Positions 1 through 6,970 of a stretch of 16,836 bases of DNA are shown piece by piece (within the stretch, counting starts at the first letter, position 1; each line of letters begins with the position of its first letter). The position numbers were made by a program, and so were the translations under genes. The stretch lies in NCBI GenBank assembly GCA_030152275.1, contig JASLHF010000097.1, positions 1 to 16,836 on the forward strand. The letters are read 5' to 3'. The notes under the pieces were generated by a model that saw only the letters and a list, made by a program, of their open reading frames with translations, did no database searches and was not told where the DNA came from. This stretch comes from Acinetobacter sp. Its GTDB lineage: Bacteria; Pseudomonadota; Gammaproteobacteria; Pseudomonadales; Moraxellaceae.

Positions 1-13
1 TTTTTTCATATTC

Positions 14-89
14 TGGAGCGGGAAAGGAGACTCGAACTCCCGACCCCAACCTTGGCAAGGTTATGCTCTACCAACTGAGCTATTCCCGC
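14..89 (-). tRNA. tRNA-Gly (anticodon GCC), CCA encoded
   Basis: The minus strand folds into a complete 76-nt tRNA. The acceptor arm is GCGGGAA pairing with TTCCCGC, followed by discriminator T and an encoded CCA at 16-14. The D-arm contains AGCTCAGTTGGTAGAGC and the T-loop contains GTTCGAGTC. The anticodon GCC lies at 56-54 in the loop TTGCCAA and reads GGC/GGU glycine codons. It lies downstream of cysS on the same strand but has its own promoter (103-130). Only 13 nt follow before the window edge, so further tRNAs or a terminator may lie outside. Confidence 0.97.
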
Positions 90-102
90 AATATGGAAAT
101 GA

Positions 103-130
103 ATTATAGAGAGTTTCATCAAACTGTCAA
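103..130 (-). promoter_or_regulatory. Consensus sigma70 promoter for tRNA-Gly
   Basis: On the minus strand a perfect -35 TTGACA (130-125) and a perfect -10 TATAAT (108-103) are separated by 16 bp. The -10 ends 13 nt before the mature tRNA 5' end at 89, which fits a short 5' leader for RNase P to remove. Full consensus hexamers are typical of stable-RNA promoters. The promoter lies between the cysS stop and the tRNA. Confidence 0.85.
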
Positions 131-138
131 CTCTCTAT
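106..138. repeat. Perfect 10-bp inverted repeat overlapping the tRNA-Gly promoter
   Basis: ATAGAGAGTT (106-115) and AACTCTCTAT (129-138) are exact reverse complements separated by 13 nt. One arm overlaps the -10 hexamer and the other overlaps the -35. On the minus strand the stem is not followed by a T-run, so it does not look like an ordinary intrinsic terminator for cysS. It could be an operator, or a hairpin in cysS read-through RNA that marks a processing or 3'-end site. Confidence 0.7.
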
Positions 139-154
139 GCATTCAATTGATTAA

Positions 155-1576
155 TTAATCAGCACGGCGCCAGATTGTACCCTGACGGGTGTCCTCCAAT
201 ACAATGCCTTGATCCAGCAATGACTGGCGGATTTCGTCTGCTTTGGCAAATTCTTTGGCCTTTTTCGCATCTTTACGCTGCTGAATTAAATCTTCAATTT
301 GATCTTCAGTTAAGCTAAGTGCTTCTTGACCAATATCAGACTTCAAGAAATCTTCTACATTGTGCTGGACCAAACCTAAAATATTGGTCAAGTGACGCAA
401 AGTAGCATAATACACTGCAGCCTGCTCTGCTTGTTCCTCTTTTACGGCGCTGTTCAATGCTTTGTTAATTTCAAAGAGTACAGCAATCGCTTCTGACGTA
501 TTGAAATCGTCACGCATGGCGGCGTTAAAGCGTTCTACCAAAGCGTCATCTAAAGTATCAGCCAGTTTATCGCCATAAACAGCTTGATACGCTTTGAATG
601 AATGATAGAAACGGCTCAAGGTTGCTTTGGCTTCTTTCAATGCAAAATCAGAGAAGTTCACTGGGCTGCGGTAATGGGAAGACACAATAAAGAAGCGGAT
701 GACTTCTGGATGAAATTTATCCATCACATCACGAATGGTGAAGAAGTTGCCGAGCGACTTCGACATTTTTTCGCCGTCAACATTAATAAAGCCTACATGC
801 ATCCAATAATTCACATATTGTTCACCAGTAGAGGCTTCAGACTGTGCAATTTCATTTTCATGGTGCGGGAAAGTCAAATCTGAGCCGCCGCCATGGATAT
901 CAAAATGGTTGCCTAGGCAGCAGGTTGACATAGCTGAACATTCAATATGCCAGCCCGGACGCCCATTCCCCCAAGGTGAAGCCCATGAAGGTTCATTTTC
1001 TTTGGCATGTTTCCACAGCACAAAGTCAAATGGGTGTTTTTTCTCGACTTCAACATCAACACGTTCAGACGCGCCTGCTTGCATATCATCCAGTTTACGG
1101 CCCGAAAGACGTCCATATTTGGCGAACTTTTCAACTTCAAAATATACATCGCCATTGTTTGACGGATAGGCTGTGCCTTTATTCACCAAAGTGCCAATCA
1201 TATTTTGCATTTGGTCAATATAGTCTGTCGCACGCGGCGCTTCATCTGGTTCAGCGCAGCCAAGATTCGCTGCATCTTCATTCATCGCTTGAATAAAGCG
1301 GTCAGTCAATGCGGTGATGCTTTCGCCATTTTCGTTGGCACGCTTAATAATTTTGTCGTCAATATCGGTAATATTGCGCACATATTTAACGTTCCAGCCC
1401 TGGCTGCGCAGGAAGCGGATAATATAGTCAAATGCAACCATTACTCGAGCATGGCCTATATGACAGTAGTCATACACTGTCATACCGCAGACATACATAT
1501 CAATATGCCCTTCTTTACGCGGTACAAATTCTACTTTTTTTCGCTGCTCTGAGTTATATAGAACAAAAGGTTGCAT
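155..1576 (-). CDS. cysS: Cysteine--tRNA ligase
   Basis: Charges tRNA-Cys with cysteine in the cytoplasm (class Ia aminoacyl-tRNA synthetase, acts as a monomer). The 473 residues are close to the usual bacterial length. The nucleotide-binding HIGH motif is residues 39-42 and KMSKS is 270-274. The zinc site that selects cysteine is intact by family alignment: C30, C213, H238 and E242. The C-terminal part (about 320-473) is the helical and anticodon-binding region. Translation most likely starts at the ATG at 1576, because the family N-terminus aligns there, although the upstream Shine-Dalgarno is poor. It lies 65 bp upstream of tRNA-Gly on the same strand; I see no clear terminator between them. 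No T-box leader is visible. Confidence 0.97.
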   Translation of the reverse strand: MQPFVLYNSEQRKKVEFVPRKEGHIDMYVCGMTVYDYCHIGHARVMVAFDYIIRFLRSQGWNVKYVRNITDIDDKIIKRANENGESITALTDRFIQAMNEDAANLGCAEPDEAPRATDYIDQMQNMIGTLVNKGTAYPSNNGDVYFEVEKFAKYGRLSGRKLDDMQAGASERVDVEVEKKHPFDFVLWKHAKENEPSWASPWGNGRPGWHIECSAMSTCCLGNHFDIHGGGSDLTFPHHENEIAQSEASTGEQYVNYWMHVGFINVDGEKMSKSLGNFFTIRDVMDKFHPEVIRFFIVSSHYRSPVNFSDFALKEAKATLSRFYHSFKAYQAVYGDKLADTLDDALVERFNAAMRDDFNTSEAIAVLFEINKALNSAVKEEQAEQAAVYYATLRHLTNILGLVQHNVEDFLKSDIGQEALSLTEDQIEDLIQQRKDAKKAKEFAKADEIRQSLLDQGIVLEDTRQGTIWRRAD

Positions 1577-2058
1577 AGCTGTTCAAAAGACTTAAATAAA
1601 AGGATGGTCCATCTTAACCTAAGCATTATTATTCATAAAGTTTTCAGCGAAAATTTTGCAGCAATTCTGCACAAGCGCATCACACCTTCTTAAAATAAAA
1701 ATTCGTCAGAATCATTAAGAAAAGCAAAACATTTACAGAGATTTGCGGCAGCTGCGGTTAAATTTAATGACGGAATGAGGTCATTTTATTTGCCAGTAAA
1801 GTATTCCCCACTTTCTGCAATCTATTTTAGAGGAATCAGCGTTATATTTCTTGCCGTCATCATGATTTGCCGGCAAGACTTTATTGCAATTTCCAAAACC
1901 ATAATATTTATAAGGAAATCAAATTATTATTTAAATGATCATCTCTTGAATATTAACCTATCAATCAGATGATTTTTTTTAACCGGCGCCATCAGCCACA
2001 AAGTTTCTCCATAATTGTCAGCTAAGCTTACGCAAAATTACACTGGGTATGTCCAATA
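1577..2058. other. 482-bp intergenic region between divergent cysS and TonB receptor
   Basis: AT-rich, and should carry the promoters of both divergent genes. A 7-bp hairpin, CTTGCCG (1850-1856) with CGGCAAG (1871-1877), is present. A second 7-bp dyad, ATCATCT (1938-1944) with AGATGAT (1967-1973), runs into eight Ts on the plus strand and resembles a weak intrinsic terminator just upstream of the receptor gene. A 65-codon reading frame (1775-1972) has no ribosome-binding site or recognisable protein character. I found no convincing Fur box. Confidence 0.5.
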
Positions 2059-4185
2059 ATGAAACGCCTGCCGCTTTCGACAAAGCTGACTGCTTTAAGC
2101 TTTGCTGTTTTTTCTATTTCTGCTTCTGTTTGGGCAGCCGATACATCGGCACAGCCAACACCGCCGGCTGCAGCGAATGTGCAGACTTTGCCCACCATGA
2201 CATTCCAAATTGAACAGACGCCTGAACCGGCAAAAGATCCAGATATTAGTGCTGTACCAAAAACCATTATTAGCCGTGAGGAAATGGAAAAATTTGGCGA
2301 TCAAAGTATTAATGACGCCTTACGCCGCGCAGCTGGCTTTCAAATGCCTTCACCAGGCCAAGGCCCACGCGGTAGAAGCGGTTCTGGAAGCATGCGTTTT
2401 CGCGGCGGCGGCGCGCCTGTATTCTTAATTAATGGCGAGCCGGTACAAGGCGGCCCGCGCGGCGGCATGTCCGTGGTGGACAGCATTACCCCTGATATGA
2501 TTGAGCGGATTGAAATTGTGAAACAGCCAAGCGTTGCTCAGGCTTCGGTGGCATCTTCTGCAGTGATTAATATCATTTTAAAAGAACCTTTGGATGGCAC
2601 TCGCTTGAGCGGAACTGTCCGCGCCGGATACGGTATTGCAAAGTCAAATACCAAAGAAGTAGAACGGAAAAACCTGACGCTGCAGATGGATGGCCGTGAT
2701 GATCAATGGATTTACAGCCTGTCTGCCAACCAAATGTGGAATGATACAAAATCTGTCACGCAAACTGAAAACGCTAGCGGGATCATGACCACGAAAAGCC
2801 GCACCACTAACCGTACATCACAGATGCTTAGTCCGCGTGCGGAATATGCAATTGATGATCAGCAAAAGTTAATCGCGGAAATGTTCTACCGCAACAACGA
2901 AAGCGAAGGCAGCATGGGCAATCAGATCCAGTCTGATAAAAATGACAGCATCCGTTTAAATACCCGCTATGAGCGCAAAGATAAAGGCAATTCCGATAAA
3001 ATCCGCCTGTCTGCAGAACAGCAAAAAGAAACCGAACTGACCCGCTCGCCTGTCAGCCAGACCTACACAAATGAGCAAATTAATGAATATGGCCTAGCAT
3101 ACGACGGTGTGCGCAAACTTGATGACACTAAGCAAGTTAAATTTGGTGCAGATTTACGCTCTAATGAGCTGGAAAGCAATGTTGCCAGCACCTTAGATGA
3201 ACAGCGTTATGCACTGTATACAGAAGGCAGCTGGCGCTTCACTCCACGCCAAACATTGACATTAGGCGCACGTCAGGAGTGGATCAACCGTTCAGGTTTA
3301 GTCGATTACAGTGATCAGCATTTAAGTCCGGTATTGGCGCACCGTTTTGACTTTACAGATAAATGGTCACTGCAAACCAATATTAGCCAAGCATTCCGCA
3401 GCCCTAAATCCGATCAGCTCATGCCGACAACTTCTGTTTCGACTGATGATGATGCCGGAACACTGAATAATCCTGACCGCGGCGGCAATCCAAACCTGCG
3501 TCCTGAAAAAATCAGCGCCTATGAAACGACACTAGGCTATAACACGCCTGCCGGCGGCGTGAATATCACCGCTTATTACCGCCAAATCGATGACTATATT
3601 GAAAAAGCTATCCGCAGCGAAAATGCTGACGGCAGCATCTGTTCAAACAGTGCAGATCCAAGCTGCCGTTTTGTCGAACGGCCATTTAACCAAAATAATG
3701 CCACAACTTATGGTGTGGAAGTGGCTGGGCGCTATGCACTGAAACAAACTGACAATGGTCATTCCTTTATGCTGAATGGGCAGCTCTCGACTGTACGTGC
3801 GGAAATTGAAGAACAAAACGGCAATCAACGCTTAGCCAGCGGTGTGGCGCCTTATACTGCAAGTGCCGGCCTGTCTTATAATTATCAGCCTTGGCGCTTA
3901 TCTAGCAGTCTGAATGTCAACTATGTGCCTGAGTACACTCGCTTGCTGAACAGTCAGCAAAGCCTAGCTGAGAATTACAACACCACCAGCAATGAACGGG
4001 TTAATGTAGATTTCAGCTTAACCAAACGCTTTGACAACAACTGGGCGGCATCGTTCAATGCGCGCAACATTCTCAGCACCGATTATAAAGAGCGTCTGAC
4101 CAAAGTCAGTGACGGCAGCCTATACCAAGCGCGTGTGAATGAAGCCATTCCAAGCTATTTATTCAGCGTAGAGAAAAAGTTCTAA
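2059..4185 (+). CDS. TonB-dependent outer-membrane receptor (siderophore/metal-complex type)
   Basis: A 708-residue outer-membrane active transporter, likely for an iron or other metal chelate; the ligand cannot be told from sequence. Residues 1-26 are a signal peptide ending ASVWA. A short linker holds a possible TonB box around TMTFQIEQ (47-53). The plug domain spans about 60-176 and ends in the typical IERIEIVKQPS...AVINIILKEP. The rest is a 22-strand-type barrel with the family landmarks AFRSP (445-449) and NPNLRPEKISAYE (478-490). It ends in F708 preceded by alternating hydrophobic residues, the outer-membrane insertion signal. C528 and C536 probably form an extracellular-loop disulfide. 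The plug contains an unusually Gly/Arg-rich segment (about 99-136). The gene stands alone with its own terminator; no PepSY, TonB or siderophore enzyme gene adjoins it. Confidence 0.93.
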   Translation: MKRLPLSTKLTALSFAVFSISASVWAADTSAQPTPPAAANVQTLPTMTFQIEQTPEPAKDPDISAVPKTIISREEMEKFGDQSINDALRRAAGFQMPSPGQGPRGRSGSGSMRFRGGGAPVFLINGEPVQGGPRGGMSVVDSITPDMIERIEIVKQPSVAQASVASSAVINIILKEPLDGTRLSGTVRAGYGIAKSNTKEVERKNLTLQMDGRDDQWIYSLSANQMWNDTKSVTQTENASGIMTTKSRTTNRTSQMLSPRAEYAIDDQQKLIAEMFYRNNESEGSMGNQIQSDKNDSIRLNTRYERKDKGNSDKIRLSAEQQKETELTRSPVSQTYTNEQINEYGLAYDGVRKLDDTKQVKFGADLRSNELESNVASTLDEQRYALYTEGSWRFTPRQTLTLGARQEWINRSGLVDYSDQHLSPVLAHRFDFTDKWSLQTNISQAFRSPKSDQLMPTTSVSTDDDAGTLNNPDRGGNPNLRPEKISAYETTLGYNTPAGGVNITAYYRQIDDYIEKAIRSENADGSICSNSADPSCRFVERPFNQNNATTYGVEVAGRYALKQTDNGHSFMLNGQLSTVRAEIEEQNGNQRLASGVAPYTASAGLSYNYQPWRLSSSLNVNYVPEYTRLLNSQQSLAENYNTTSNERVNVDFSLTKRFDNNWAASFNARNILSTDYKERLTKVSDGSLYQARVNEAIPSYLFSVEKKF

Positions 4186-4208
4186 ACTGTTAGAAACACA
4201 CCTAATCC

Positions 4209-4234
4209 AAGCCGGTGTCATCACCGGCTTTTTT
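4209..4234 (+). terminator. Intrinsic terminator of the TonB receptor gene
   Basis: Perfect 9-bp stem AAGCCGGTG / CACCGGCTT with tetraloop TCAT, followed by a run of Ts. It begins 23 bp after the receptor stop codon. Confidence 0.93.
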
Positions 4235-4780
4235 GTATAAAGCCATATTTCAAGAGCCATAGAAACTGTTTTATGATTGTGTTGGTCGTTAATATTCCAG
4301 CTTAAACAGCATGTGATATGTGCATATTTCAAATGTTTTTTTTGAATATCTGTCTTGCCTGTCTAGCGTTAAAGATCAATCTTTAAAACCAAGCTGTTCT
4401 TTAGAAAAATGCATCAATATATTGAAACTACAATCCTTATTTAGATGCATATCACTGACAGTCTAATTCCGCTTTAAAATTTATGCTTAAGATTTAGTTT
4501 AAGACAATTTAGTCAAGGCGCAATAGAAATAATCAAGCGCCAAATACAGTATTGGAGAAGTACTCTTTAGAAGCCTTTATGGCTGAAAAAAATGTAATTA
4601 CATTAATATAAACGCAGCTGAATTTTTCAATTTAGCGATGAAATCACACAGCCCCCAACAGCATAATTCGAACAATAATTTTAAATAACCGCAAATGACC
4701 GCTGCTGTATGCATGACGTGTTATATATTTTTATTGAAAAACCAAAGCAACCAGACTTTCTTATTTTTGTTCGTCGCGCC
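4235..4780. other. Gene-free AT-rich region
   Basis: About 550 bp without a credible gene. It holds the 18-bp palindrome at 4369-4386 and a dispersed 8-bp inverted pair, GTGATATG (4313-4320) with CATATCAC (4448-4455). Short plus-strand frames, including one at 4695-4940, overlap the minus-strand gene antisense and lack ribosome-binding sites. An unannotated small RNA is possible, but nothing in the sequence proves one. Confidence 0.5.
4369..4386. repeat. 18-bp near-perfect palindrome
   Basis: TTAAAGATCAATCTTTAA: two exact 8-bp arms around a 2-bp centre (CA). It resembles a binding site for a dimeric regulator but sits some 690 bp from the start of the nearest minus-strand gene, with no obvious promoter beside it. 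Confidence 0.6.
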
Positions 4781-5059
4781 TTACGGCTCTTGCAATTTTT
4801 TCAGTAGAGCTGCAACACGCAAGGTTTTTTCCTTAACCCCTTTTTTTTCAATAACTTTCTGTTCAATCCACCACAAATATTCAAAAATTTCAGATTCACT
4901 TGAATTTTGTCTAATCATTCTAAAAATGTTAGGCAAATAATCATCATACTCATCACGCATTGTGGGAATGCTCTGAATATCAAGAGGATCCCATTCTTTG
5001 AGTAAAATTTTATGAATCGCATGCAACAGCGTTGCGTCACGAGTATGTTCCACATTCAT
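4781..5059 (-). CDS. Hypothetical protein, 92 residues
   Basis: Function not recognised. The protein begins MNVEHTRD and is acidic to neutral, soluble and probably all-helical, with no signal peptide or membrane segment. It has the pattern ILLKEWDPLDI...RDEYDDYLPNIFRMI followed by EIFEYLWWIEQ. That arrangement looks like a small conserved bacterial family of uncharacterised proteins, so I believe the gene is real. I chose the ATG at 5059 because AGGA lies about 10 nt upstream; the frame could be extended 13 codons to a TTG at 5098. It is a single gene facing away from the amidotransferase and towards the TonB receptor. Confidence 0.75.
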   Translation of the reverse strand: MNVEHTRDATLLHAIHKILLKEWDPLDIQSIPTMRDEYDDYLPNIFRMIRQNSSESEIFEYLWWIEQKVIEKKGVKEKTLRVAALLKKLQEP

Positions 5060-5448
5060 AAAACTTCCATCCTTTTCATTTTTTAATATAAAAATCAATT
5101 ACTTTTAACCAAAACACGGACTATTGGTTATTTGAAGATATTTTTTTAATTTACCCATCATACCCCTGCTATTTAAGATTAATATCTGTTTTTCATTAAT
5201 TTTTTTTACCTTTTTTTAATATATATTATTTTTCAAATTATTTATTCATTAATTTCAGTCGGACTAGATAAAATTTTCTATACAAATGCGCTGGTTTCGG
5301 CATTTTGAGATCAGCAATGCTGAATCAATCAATTTTTTATACAAAGCAACCCTTATGTCCACTTAATAAAATTTTGCCCAGCTTCACTTTTTATTTATTC
5401 CTATTCAAGTTAAATTCCCTATTTACTTATTTTTTAAATACCCAAACC
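5060..5448. other. 389-bp divergent intergenic region
   Basis: Very AT-rich, with long T-runs at 5150-5240. It must hold the promoters of the minus-strand 92-residue gene and the plus-strand amidotransferase. A 13-bp palindrome TCAGCAATGCTGA lies at 5311-5323. The amidotransferase frame stays open upstream of its chosen start as far as 5305, but the encoded stretch (Phe/Leu-rich, no family similarity) is preceded by no ribosome-binding site. A weak -10-like TAAAAT occurs near 5268. Confidence 0.45.
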
Positions 5449-6159
5449 ATGAACAAAGCACTCCCTGACACCATTTACGCCATACAGCATAGCGCTTTTG
5501 AAGACCTTGGCAGTATTGAGGATCTGTTCTATCAGCTCGGTTACCGTGTCCGTTATTTTGAAGCAGGGATTGAAGATCTAAGTAAAGCTTTTGAGCATGC
5601 TGGGCTTACTGTAATTTTAGGTGGACCGATTGGGGTAAATGAAATTGCAGACTACCCTTTCTTACAAAAAGAGATAGACTTACTTAAAGTTCGTATTAAA
5701 AATAATTTACCCACTTTAGGGATTTGTTTAGGCGCACAGCTTATTGCACATGCTTTGGGCGCAAAAGTATATGCAGGACATACAAAAGAAATAGGCTGGA
5801 GCAGCCTGCAGCTGACGAACCAGACGGATAACATTTTGGCACCCTTAGCGCAAACCCCTGTTCTGCATTGGCATGGCGATACATTTGATTTACCTAAAAA
5901 TACACAGCTGCTGGCCAGTTCGGTACAATATCCAAACCAAGCATTCAGCAAAGGATCAAATATTTTGGCGCTGCAGTTTCATTTGGAAGCCGCTGCAGAC
6001 AGCATGGAAAAATGGCTTATCGGTCATACTTGCGAGCTTCGTCAAGCCGGCATCAGCATTCCGGAACTGCGTATTGCGTGCCAGCAGCAGGCGCCTTTAC
6101 TGGAGCAAAGAGCTTGCAATGTCATTCAGACATATATGCAGCATTTACAGCTACAGTAA
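5449..6159 (+). CDS. Class I glutamine amidotransferase-like protein (GMP synthase GATase-domain type)
   Basis: 236 residues forming a stand-alone class I (triad) glutamine amidotransferase fold. The nucleophile elbow is GICLGAQ with C93, and the other triad members are H178 and E180 in QFHLE. The oxyanion strand GGP lies at 58-60. Family members hydrolyse glutamine or gamma-glutamyl compounds; free-standing proteins of this type are often labelled GMP synthase but lack the ATP-pyrophosphatase domain, so it is not GuaA. The ATG at 5449 fits the family N-terminus (short beta strand, here IYAIQHS) although no clear Shine-Dalgarno precedes it. Its frame is open about 48 codons further upstream. 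A LysE-type exporter follows after 66 bp and may be co-transcribed, which hints at handling of an amino acid or gamma-glutamyl compound; this is inference. Confidence 0.85.
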   Translation: MNKALPDTIYAIQHSAFEDLGSIEDLFYQLGYRVRYFEAGIEDLSKAFEHAGLTVILGGPIGVNEIADYPFLQKEIDLLKVRIKNNLPTLGICLGAQLIAHALGAKVYAGHTKEIGWSSLQLTNQTDNILAPLAQTPVLHWHGDTFDLPKNTQLLASSVQYPNQAFSKGSNILALQFHLEAAADSMEKWLIGHTCELRQAGISIPELRIACQQQAPLLEQRACNVIQTYMQHLQLQ

Positions 6160-6184
6160 AACTGCTGTTCATTTCTAACAGATT

Positions 6185-6218
6185 GGCTTATAACATAACT
6201 TCTAACGCGTTATAAGCC
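6185..6218. repeat. Perfect 10-bp inverted repeat directly before the LysE-family start codon
   Basis: GGCTTATAAC (6185-6194) and GTTATAAGCC (6209-6218) are exact reverse complements with a 14-nt loop. The right half also contains the palindrome TAACGCGTTA (6203-6212). The structure ends 7 nt before the ATG at 6226, where a ribosome-binding site would sit. It is not followed by a T-run, so operator or translational-control hairpin fits better than terminator. Confidence 0.7.
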
Positions 6219-6225
6219 CTCTCCC

Positions 6226-6855
6226 ATGACTGCTTTATTGAGCATTGCGCTCATTCATTTCTTTGCATTAATCAGCCCAGGCCCTGACTTTTTCTTTGTA
6301 ACTCAAAGCGCCATCCGTCAAACACGCAGCCATGCCTTGTGTGCGGCTTTAGGGGTTGCCTTAAGTATTTTAGTTTGGTCCATTTGTGCGATGAGTGGAT
6401 TACATTTCTTATTTCAGAAAATTGCATGGTTACAGCAAGTTCTGATGATTTTAGGCGGCTTATATCTGCTGTATTTGGGGACACAATTACTTAAGTCCGC
6501 TTTTGCTAAAAAATCTAGTACAGAGCAAAGCAAAGAAATGACCAAACCGGCTATCAAATCGCATAAAACCCTTCTATTACAAGGCTTCTTCACCAATATG
6601 GCAAATCCAAAAGCTTTGGTGTATTTCAGCAGCGTATTTTCCATTGCAATTAATACGGATGTCAGTCTATTTGAACAAAGCTCACTATTAGCGCTCGTGT
6701 TCATTGAAAGTCTCATGTGGTTTTCACTGGTTGCTTTAATGTTCTCTGCGCCAAAAATGACTGAATATTATCAAAAATTCAGCAAAAAAATTGATGCTGT
6801 CACCGGTGGTATTTTTATTAGTTTTGGCTGTCTCTTGATTTTAAATCGTGACTAA
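6226..6855 (+). CDS. LysE/RhtB-family amino-acid exporter
   Basis: A 209-residue inner-membrane protein with about six hydrophobic helices, the usual length for LysE/RhtB exporters of amino acids such as threonine, homoserine or lysine. Family signatures are present: ISPGPDFFFV near the N-terminus (16-25), GGLYLLYLG (77-85) and NMANPKALVYFSSVF (124-138). A hydrophilic cytoplasmic loop of about 90-114 separates the two halves. The substrate cannot be told from sequence. No Shine-Dalgarno is visible before the ATG; the inverted repeat 6185-6218 occupies that region. It lies 66 bp downstream of the amidotransferase on the same strand and ends before a bidirectional terminator. Confidence 0.92.
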   Translation: MTALLSIALIHFFALISPGPDFFFVTQSAIRQTRSHALCAALGVALSILVWSICAMSGLHFLFQKIAWLQQVLMILGGLYLLYLGTQLLKSAFAKKSSTEQSKEMTKPAIKSHKTLLLQGFFTNMANPKALVYFSSVFSIAINTDVSLFEQSSLLALVFIESLMWFSLVALMFSAPKMTEYYQKFSKKIDAVTGGIFISFGCLLILNRD

Positions 6856-6910
6856 ACCTTAAATTTTATTTAAATCATTATCACGTTGAATTATAAAAGC
6901 GATCTCCAAT

Positions 6911-6945
6911 AAAAAAAGCACCCAAATAAATTGAGTGCTTTTTTT
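6911..6945. terminator. Bidirectional intrinsic terminator between LysE-family gene and yceI-like gene
   Basis: AAAAAAAGCAC (6911-6921) pairs with GTGCTTTTTTT (6935-6945). Both strands therefore show a GC-containing stem followed by a T-run, which serves the two converging genes. Confidence 0.9.
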
Positions 6946-6970
6946 ATTTTTAGCTGAGGGATGCTAACAA

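Noticed and set aside
1775..1972. 65-codon plus-strand reading frame upstream of the TonB receptor
   Set aside because: No ribosome-binding site, no recognisable protein pattern, and composition typical of AT-rich non-coding DNA; it ends inside a hairpin-plus-T structure.
4695..4940. 81-codon plus-strand frame
   Set aside because: Mostly antisense to the better-supported 92-residue minus-strand gene and lacks a ribosome-binding site.
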